The notes below the pieces were generated by a model. That model was given only the letters and a program-made list of their open reading frames with translations, searched no databases and was not told where the DNA came from. DNA of 64,000 nt from Tipula vernalis (taxonomy: Eukaryota > Arthropoda > Insecta > Diptera > Tipulidae): positions 65,770,789 through 65,834,788 of the forward strand of contig OY282558.1 in assembly GCA_958295665.1 (NCBI GenBank), written 5' to 3'. The first letter of the stretch is position 1; the number at the start of each line of letters is the position of its first letter. This document shows positions 57,522 through 64,000 of the stretch, in pieces. A program made the position numbers and the translations under genes.

Positions 57522-58130
57522 GTGAGGCCGGGAAGACCTTTTATCAAAACGGGAATCGATTATGCGGGGCCCATTCAATTCAGATCAGCCAAAAACAGGG
57601 GTCACAAGACATATAAGGCATACATTGCTCTGTTTGTATGCATGGTAACGAAGGCCATCCATATTGAAATAATAAGCGATTTAACAACAGAATCATTCAT
57701 TGCCGTTTACAAAAGATTTATATCCAGGAGAGGATTATGCACCGACATTTACTCTGATAATGGAACATACTTCGTAGGAGCAAACAAAGTAATGCAGAGG
57801 GATACTTCATACTACCTCTTACATCCCATTTCGGTGGAATATGGGAGGCAGGGATTAAATCAATGAACCGTGACTGCCCAAGTAAAAGCATGTCTCAATT
57901 CTCGCCCCCTAATGCCGCTGATAACTGATCCTGCAAATCTGCCAGTACTAACGCCGGAGCACTTCTTGATAGGAGATTCTCTCAAGGCGCTACCAGCCGC
58001 AAAAATTGACGAGATGGCACACGCTAGAAAAGATGATTTAGTTCGGGTAGCGACAGTCAAATGCGAAAATGCAACCTACAAACGACCGATTGTGAAATTG
58101 GGTAAGTTACCAATTCAAGAAGGCTTACAG
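57522..58130 (+). pseudogene. BEL/Pao integrase remnant (copy 1)
   Basis: 57522-57866 starts in RPGRPFIKTGIDYAGPIQF, which contains the first catalytic Asp, and has SDNGTYFVGANK with the second. The frame breaks near 57800; HPISVEYGRQGLNQ is a shifted version of the P-H-F-G-G-x-W-E-A-G block with the catalytic Glu. 57870-58130 then has QVKACLNSRPLMPL, LTPEHFLIGDSL and KRPIVKLGKLPI, the integrase C-terminal DUF5641-like domain. Confidence 0.75.
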
Positions 58131-58245
58131 AAAATTATGCTCATGAAAGTAAACCAAGGTCAACCTAGAGAATTGCAATCACCGGAGAAGAACAATCAAG
58201 TTTTAAGGCGGCAGCCTCATAGACACGTAAAGAACAAAGGGACTG

Positions 58246-59423
58246 TCAATCATCTAGCGCTAGCCACATTACCCATTTATTGTTTTTTTGGGACTTGTAC
58301 AGGCCAACGTACACATAACCCCTTTCAATCACTCCACAGGGATTTACTTCGAAGAAATAGGTAAACTGGAAGTGGTAGCTATGAAATGGATATTGGTGGT
58401 TTATTACAACATGAGCAATTACTGGGAAGAAATTGAAACCTTTAAGCAAACACAATATGAATTAAAGGCGGCATGCTTGAATAGAACTGGGTTAAATTAC
58501 GACCTAATTCTTCAACAAATTCAATAACAGTACAACAATTTGATTGCGGAGGGTAACAAGGAGGTACAACGACCGAAACGAGGCCTAGGAGATACCATAG
58601 GCCTAGTACTAGGCGATATGTTTGGGATCTTGACAGAACGTTATAAACAACGATGAGTAACAATTAGAGTCATTGATAAAGAGTCATACCACCATAATAG
58701 CCAACACAATTAAACTAGTAAAGCATAATTCAAATCTCACCATGGAATCATTAAACAACCTGATAGAGCAGTAAAGAAGGCTGAATGCTGAAATGGAATT
58801 ATTAAATGAATACTCCATCAGAGAAGAAAAAATTCGCTCGATATTAACCTCAACAATTGAACTGATGGTAATTCTAAAAAATTTGGAAGACACGCAGCAA
58901 GCCTTACTTGATGTGGTCCAGCACGTACACAAGAATTTATTGCATCCCTCATTACTTGCCCCCGCTCAATTACAACAAGAGCTCGAATTAATCAAACGAC
59001 ATATACCAACAACCACAACCAGTAGTCAACATCATAATAAAAATCACCATTCCTCTATCCTTTGCGCAGGACTATACCTTATTGGCAGTATTTCCAGTTC
59101 CTAATATTGAGCACAACAATACGCAGTCGTACATTACCACCAATTCGGAATACTTAGCAGTAGATGATCACCGGGAACATTTTACATTAGTAACAGGAGA
59201 AGAAGTGAAACAATGCCAACTCCAGAATAACCGATTTTTATGTGAAATATCGCCAATTTATAACGCAATGACTAACCAAAATTCAACAGGCAATTTTCGA
59301 AACCAAGCCAACAAACAACAGGCAATCTACGGAGATGACAATCTTCAAACCAACAACCGACCAGCACCTACAAGTTCAAGCCATCAAACAACAGGCAGCC
59401 AACAACAACATATCCAGCAATAA
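58246..59423 (+). pseudogene. Envelope-like ORF remnant (copy 1)
   Basis: After the integrase end a separate gene begins in the 58230-58300 region. It has a hydrophobic leader (LALATLPIYCFF near 58254), then IYFEEIGKLEVVAMKWILVV near 58339 and, near 58573, a basic RPKRG site followed by GLGDTIGLVLGDMFGILTE, a furin-like cleavage site and a hydrophobic segment as in insect retroviral/baculoviral F-type fusion proteins. The downstream part (58793-59104, then 59082-59423) has a long helix EEKIRSILTSTIELMVILKN and a Cys pair near 59217-59245. Several stops break the ORF; it is not functional. Similarity to the F protein family is inferred from layout. Confidence 0.55.
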
Positions 59424-59446
59424 ATTTATTAACATATAGCCGAACA

Positions 59447-61650
59447 ATGTCCAACATAGACAAGCAAGAAGTAATAGGCGGAAAGATAGTTCAGATGCAC
59501 ACGAACTACAATAAAGACGGAAATATTCGAAAAACGAAGACATATTTAGAGACCAAAATAACCGCTTTAAAAGCATTGTACTCAGAATATGTCGCAACGG
59601 ATAATAACTTCCGTCAAATGCAACCACCGTTAGAGTATAATCATCCTTACTTCGATCACGAAAGAACCACCACTTACACCGACACTGCAAAAACATCAGC
59701 GGAACATTCGCAAAGTTTATCCTTAACAATATTAAGAACAGAGGATAACCGTAAACCAACACCGAAATAAAGACAAAGCTCTTCTGGTAACAGTACAACT
59801 TCCGTGGCAGCTACCAGCAAAAAATTCGACCAAATGATGAAGCTACAAAACATAAACATGAGAGCCCTAAACAGAGAAATAGACACAGCTAAAACTTGTT
59901 TTTGAAACATATGGAGAAAACGATGGAACAAATCATGGATCTCGACGACAAAATTAACATAGAGATTTCAGAAGAAGATGAAGTTAACACAAAATTTTTC
60001 GTGGAGAATTAAGTGGAAAGGTTTCGCGGGTACATTCGAGAAACTTGTGCACACAAACCAAGTGCTTATACGGATACTCTCAGGACCAATTATTTAAAAA
60101 GCCATTTTCAGAAGTTCAGCCACTAAAATAATAACACACATGACAGATAGTACAACAACAGCAGCTCAGATGATACTAAGCAGTGCATTAGTAAAAGTTC
60201 CAATCAATGGAGGCCATCCATAACTGCTTAGAGTGTCTCATTGATCCAGGTTCCCATTCATGTAGAATTTAAAGGGATAGGAGGAGTTATAACTGGAGTA
60301 TCAGAACGACGGATTACATTCGATATTGAGCCCAGATTCCCGTCGAAATTCAAAGCGCACGTAAGCGCGCTAATAGTAGAGATAATAGTAAAGATCTAAT
60401 AAAATACAATTTTAATGCCTGAAAATGGCCACACATAAGTAATTTGCTACTTTGCTTGTAATTTGCGTTCGTGTACCAACACTCCGCGGTCCCGGAAGGG
60501 CTCTTATAAAAAGGCCAGTGACAAAATTAATTGAAAACACCATACAAGAACAAAGCACATAATTGGCTACCGCGAGACCATTACCGTAAGGTAAACCACG
60601 ATTAGCAAAACCACCGACACTAGGAAATGTATAAGCCAACAGAAACACATGAAGGGAAAAAAGCGATTTGGTGAAAATAGCTGCAGAAAAAATAGAAACC
60701 ATTCCTCAATCTAAAAGGAAAAAAAAGGAAAATTACACCTTGTTATCAATCCAAAAGGATGTCATTAACTATGATTCCATTAATAAGTGTACTCGGGATA
60801 TGTTCAGCAACTTTTAAAGAGACAAGTACAACCTTAAATTCTACAATGGGAATATATTTTGAAAACATTGGGATAGCTCAGCTATCCCACCAACAATGAA
60901 CTATAATATCTTACGTTAACTTATCGGCATATTCTTAAAGGTTGAAGTATACAAAACCGATGATGAAAGGATGACTCAAACAAATGTGGTTGGAACTCTT
61001 ACAAGTCCACTATTTGGAATTCTCGACCAAGATGACGCACAACGGTACGATAAAGAAATTACTTCCTTAAAAAATGATCAACACCACATTCATAATATGA
61101 CTGGACCATTAACAGTAAACCAATAACTACAAGAAATTAATAAGCTAACAGTAGCTTTATACAACTTAATATAAAAAAACAACAACGACCATATAGCTTA
61201 ACAAAGGTTCATGGCTTTATGGATTCATGTTATTATGGAAATGGTGAAGTTTTATTCAATACAACAGCAGCTAAATAATTGATGTCCTCATATACATTCA
61301 CCATAGCAAGATAAACACGATTATTCTCAAAGCCTAATCATCTCAGGGCAGAGTTACAAAAATTACATGAAATAATCCAAGCTGATGCCACCATATATGG
61401 AGAAAATAATATGATAACCTTGTACCAGATGATGACGGCTAAAATTGGACAAATAAAGAACGCGTTAATTTTTGAAATAAAGATGCCGCTTTTCAATAAC
61501 AGAATATATTCAACGTTAATTGCAACGTTATTCATAATATACAAATTAATCCAACATCTTGCGAGATTGATTTACCAGATTCATTTTATACAACCAAGAA
61601 ACTTATGGATTCCAACACATGATCCAAGCGCATAGATTTTTATCTCCGAA
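59447..61650 (+). mobile_element. Second env-bearing BEL/Pao relic, pol deleted (copy 2)
   Basis: Starts with a gag ORF (59447-59770, MSNIDKQEVIGGKIVQM) that parallels the gag start at 54075. Gag debris continues to 60000; near 60140-60240 a protease-like TDSTTTAAQMILSSALVKVP occurs. RT, RNase H and integrase are absent. At about 60840-60880 the env-like phrase MGIYFENIGIAQLS matches env of copy 1, and 60960-61180 holds a transmembrane-subunit-like coiled region (TSPLFGILDQDD, LQEINKLTVALYN). It therefore lost pol by internal deletion. Confidence 0.65.
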
Positions 61651-61669
61651 AGAAAGTAACCTATTTTTG

Positions 61670-62630
61670 ACCCAAAGCGGCATAATATTAGCCATCTGTG
61701 TAAATCTTTTTTCCAGATTAAATTGAAATTAGATTACCTAAGCGAAGTTAATTAAAATGTTTAAAAGCTGATCAGGTAGATCTTGAGCGATTCTATCTAT
61801 TAACATAAAATATTTGTCAGATTTTTAGTAAGACTCTTAACCTGGATAATCTCTCCAATTGAAGAGTTCCAGGATTCTCAGGCGCCTTAAGAATTAACTA
61901 CGAAACACAATCGGCGAGGAGCGAATAAATGGATTGACACTATTAAATATTCACGGAGATATCTAAAATTAACGTAATTTCTAAAAGGCAATAATTAAAG
62001 AAATTATTTTTTATTTAAGAAACCCCCTCCTCTTCTAACCCCCCACCCCTCCAACACATTTCTTGCTACGCCGCCGATTACTAGGATGTATTTATTTGAG
62101 CTCATAGGGTTCCCAAATATATGTTAAGATTTCTCAGCAATCTCTCTTATCGCTAAATGCCGATTGGATTCGATTAATTCCTTTATTTTGTCGTCATCGA
62201 CTTCGATTGACCTTCCTAAACGTGATTCACCCAATTTTGCCACAAGAAACAATTGTCAACTAAGTCGAACGACGATCGATAAAAACAAATTTTGGGTTCC
62301 CGTGGAGAGATATTTCTAATTTGCCATTTTTGTTCTGAATATTCTATTCTTTCTAAAGTAAACCACATGTTCTCATGTTGAGCCTTATTTATGCCTTTAT
62401 AAAATGGAACAGTTCAGTAAATTGAAAGCAAGGTTCCATTATCTCAAAAAGGTCAGTCGATCGTTACAGTCAGTCATAATGGCTTCTGACGAAATGCGAC
62501 TAAGCAAAAAAAAATTGCTTTAACAATTTAAAATTGTTGGATAACCTATACATACTTACACTTGGTATCAAACTTTCATTCACAAAACCAACTCGGTAAA
62601 AATAAATGAAAGAAGTTATATTAACCCTTT
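61670..62630. other. Spacer upstream of paralogue 4's 3' end
   Basis: No gene recognised. A CTTTATAAAATGG box and TCAGT words lie near 62394-62416, but with unsuitable spacing for a promoter. A CCCCCTCCTC/CCCCCCACCCC pyrimidine-rich stretch lies at 62022-62050. Confidence 0.3.
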
Positions 62631-62637
62631 AATAAAA

Positions 62638-62660
62638 CGGTGCGCTTATATTTTATTCCC
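62638..62660 (-). terminator. 3' end / poly(A) region of paralogue 4
   Basis: GGTGCGCTTATATTTTATT on the plus strand gives AATAAAATATAAGCGCACC on the minus strand, shared with paralogue 1, and lies about 55 bp beyond the stop codon. Confidence 0.55.
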
Positions 62661-62712
62661 CAAAATTACAGAAACACACAATGGTGATAAAATTTGAAAA
62701 TTCTTTAAATGC

Positions 62713-63409
62713 CTAAACTGGTAAAAGCTGAAATTGTGCACCATATCCAAATTTAAATTTTTCAAATCCCGGTAAACCTTGTGTAAATAAACCATAAACT
62801 CTCCACGGTACAATTGGTATTGTTGATGGTATTTCGTGTATTAAATTTAAAGGACCCGATACTAATTCCCATTTATCCTAAACCATATTTAAAAATAAAT
62901 AAATTCGAAATTATTATCAAAACTTGTTGTGGCGGTGCAAAAATAAATTACCCCGATTTGTGCTGGACACACGTCCAAAGTAATTAATTTTGTAACATTA
63001 TACCAGTAGCGTTGTGGATTAGTTAATTCTTGGCACGCATCAAGCAAAACCATTCGAAATGGACCTTCGCTCCAAGAGCCTTTTTGAAACATCTGCGTTC
63101 GAATATTCATCACCAAGGGTAAATTACGATCCATTGATTTTTTGGCTTCCACATAACCCCCCATTACGACAGTATCATCATCGATTTGCTCTAGAATGAA
63201 GTTGTCAACCGAAAAGAAATCCCAAATGGCCGGAATCGATTTGTCGGCGTACGGCAAAAGCTCATCTTCTAACATTACACGATGTAGTTTTGACTATATA
63301 AAACAGAATTAGTACAGGCGATTTATACATTTTATAATTATAAATAACTTACGTCAATATTTTGAAATAAATTCACACAAATCACCATAAGTATTAGTAA
63401 AAGTTTCAT
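62713..63409 (-). CDS. Small secreted DUF1091/MD-2-like protein, paralogue 4 (three exons)
   Basis: Exons on the minus strand: 63409-63353 (19 codons), 63293-62952 (114 codons), 62877-62713 (54 codons plus TAG); total 187 residues. Introns are 59 and 74 bp, GT-AG, phase 0. Signal peptide MKLLLILMVICVNLFQ. Exon 2 begins SKLHRVMLED; the first Cys lies in A-C-Q-E-L (Leu where the others have Phe) and the second in D-V-C-P. Exon 3 begins DKWELVS and ends FQLLPV. Intron 2 lacks the long T run of the other three copies. Intact; probably expressed. Confidence 0.85.
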
Positions 63410-63765
63410 TATTAAACGGTTTTCGCTTTACAATTTCGGTTCAGATCACAATTGTAAATGAGCTCGCAAATCTGGGGCAAATTATATTTTTTGGTTACTG
63501 TATTGCAATTAATCGATCGTATCTTTATGCCAATTATCATACCGTGCAGAAAATTTATAAATTTTTTATATTTATGTACGGGTTGTTTTAATTGCGAATT
63601 TTTCATGTAATAATGTTTATTATTCGTTTAACATGAAATGACAAAATTTAGTAAAACTGGGTAATTAAATATCTGAAACTTCTGTAATTTGATAAATATT
63701 ATCTGTCAATTGACATAACTTTATTCGTGCAATTTTAGATTTAGATCTACATACATCAAGACAAA
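63410..63765 (-). promoter_or_regulatory. Promoter and conserved upstream module of paralogue 4
   Basis: The proximal block ACAATTTCGGTTCAGATCACAATT (63431-63454) matches the others. The distal module has TTTAACATGAAATGACAAAAT near 63628, GGGTAATTAAATATCTGAAAC near 63659, TTGACATAACTTTATTC near 63709 and ATTTTAGATTTAGATCTACA near 63732. Confidence 0.6.
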
Positions 63766-63779
63766 ATTTAATACAAACC

Positions 63780-64000
63780 CGGAATGATCTGGCCAGATTT
63801 TATGTAATTTTTCGAAAGCTTAAATTTACCAATCAAAAGGTCAAATTCCTGAAAATACTTTAGCGTGTTTATATGGCTACGCTAGGGTTTAGTAATCAAC
63901 ATCACTATGAAACAGAACATCAGCACTTCGACGATCATTCCATCCAATCTACTCCTAGAATTCGGAACCTCAACTCTTCTCAAACAACGATGTGGTTCAT
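63780..64000. other. Right edge, nothing recognised
   Basis: Short AT-rich stretch without a gene; continues beyond the window. Confidence 0.3.

Larger units (their letters stand above)
54075..59423 (+). mobile_element. Env-bearing BEL/Pao retrotransposon relic (roo-like), copy 1
   Basis: Dead copy with gag, protease/RT, RNase H, integrase and an envelope-like ORF in order. Gag starts at 54075 (MDELLQSQEVTGGKIIQ); BEL DUF1759 wording KLPKVKIPIFYGDYEPWE lies near 54552; RT has ADIEKMYRQIGI near 56153 and TDFYVDHLL near 56549; RNase H has ELHGFADASKYTT near 57058; integrase has GIDYAGP near 57551, SDNGTYFVGA near 57758 and VKACLNSRPLMPL near 57882; then comes an envelope-like region from 58250. 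Large parts of gag, the protease and integrase are deleted or shifted. LTRs not identified. The presence of env resembles roo of Drosophila. Confidence 0.75.

Noticed and set aside
62390..62420. Promoter (TATAAAA plus TCAGT)
   Set aside because: The spacing of about 15 bp is too short and no coding sequence follows.
1..64000. tRNA, rRNA or other structural RNA genes
   Set aside because: I saw no cloverleaf with A/B boxes and no rRNA-like sequence.

Overview
This window is nuclear DNA from an insect, most likely a fly (Diptera). The evidence is AT-rich intergenic DNA, short GT-AG introns of 59-98 bp, BEL/Pao, Ty3/gypsy and LOA-type (Jockey superfamily) retroelements, Helitron, mariner and piggyBac-like DNA elements, and a small secreted protein family that fits the DUF1091 (MD-2-like) families abundant in flies. 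Species is an inference I cannot refine.

The only host genes I can support are four paralogues, all on the minus strand, at about 2.6-3.3 kb, 30.7-31.4 kb, 44.1-44.8 kb and 62.7-63.4 kb. Each has the same three phase-0 exons (57-60, 342 and 165-171 nt), encodes a 187-189 residue secreted protein, and shares a 3' polyadenylation region, a proximal promoter and a conserved upstream module of about 300 bp. Three more copies of the upstream module, with no coding sequence, lie at 19.6-22.2 kb; two of them sit in a tandem duplication of about 1 kb.

The rest is nested transposon debris. 0-0.6 kb: 3' end of a LOA element. 1.7-2.1 kb: solo LTR with a 4-bp target duplication. 4.75-4.96 kb: MITE. 5.0-6.85 kb: decayed CsRn1-like gypsy element (-). 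6.95-12.5 kb: nearly intact but 5'-truncated BEL/Pao element (+). 13.55-14.04 kb: Osvaldo-like gypsy scrap. 14.71-18.79 kb: 5'-truncated LOA-like insertion with a 10-bp target duplication. 20.10-20.35 kb: piggyBac-type MITE. 23.2-26.6 kb: gypsy element (-) with minisatellites in gag. 27.1-28.0 kb: tandem array of a 155-bp unit ending in an inverted copy. 29.4-30.15 kb: MITE. 32.8-36.9 kb: gypsy element (-) with two LTRs. 38.1-43.28 kb: near full-length LOA element with an inverted duplication in RT. 43.3-43.8 kb: mariner scrap. 45.66-49.79 kb: a foldback-like element whose arms are tandem repeats, split by a DNA transposon encoding a DUF7869-like transposase. 50.1-53.63 kb: Helitron lacking its Rep nuclease. 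54.0-61.7 kb: two relics of an env-bearing BEL/Pao (roo-like) family.

The most interesting signals are the conserved upstream module that exists with and without its gene, and the foldback element carrying a DUF7869-like transposon between its arms.
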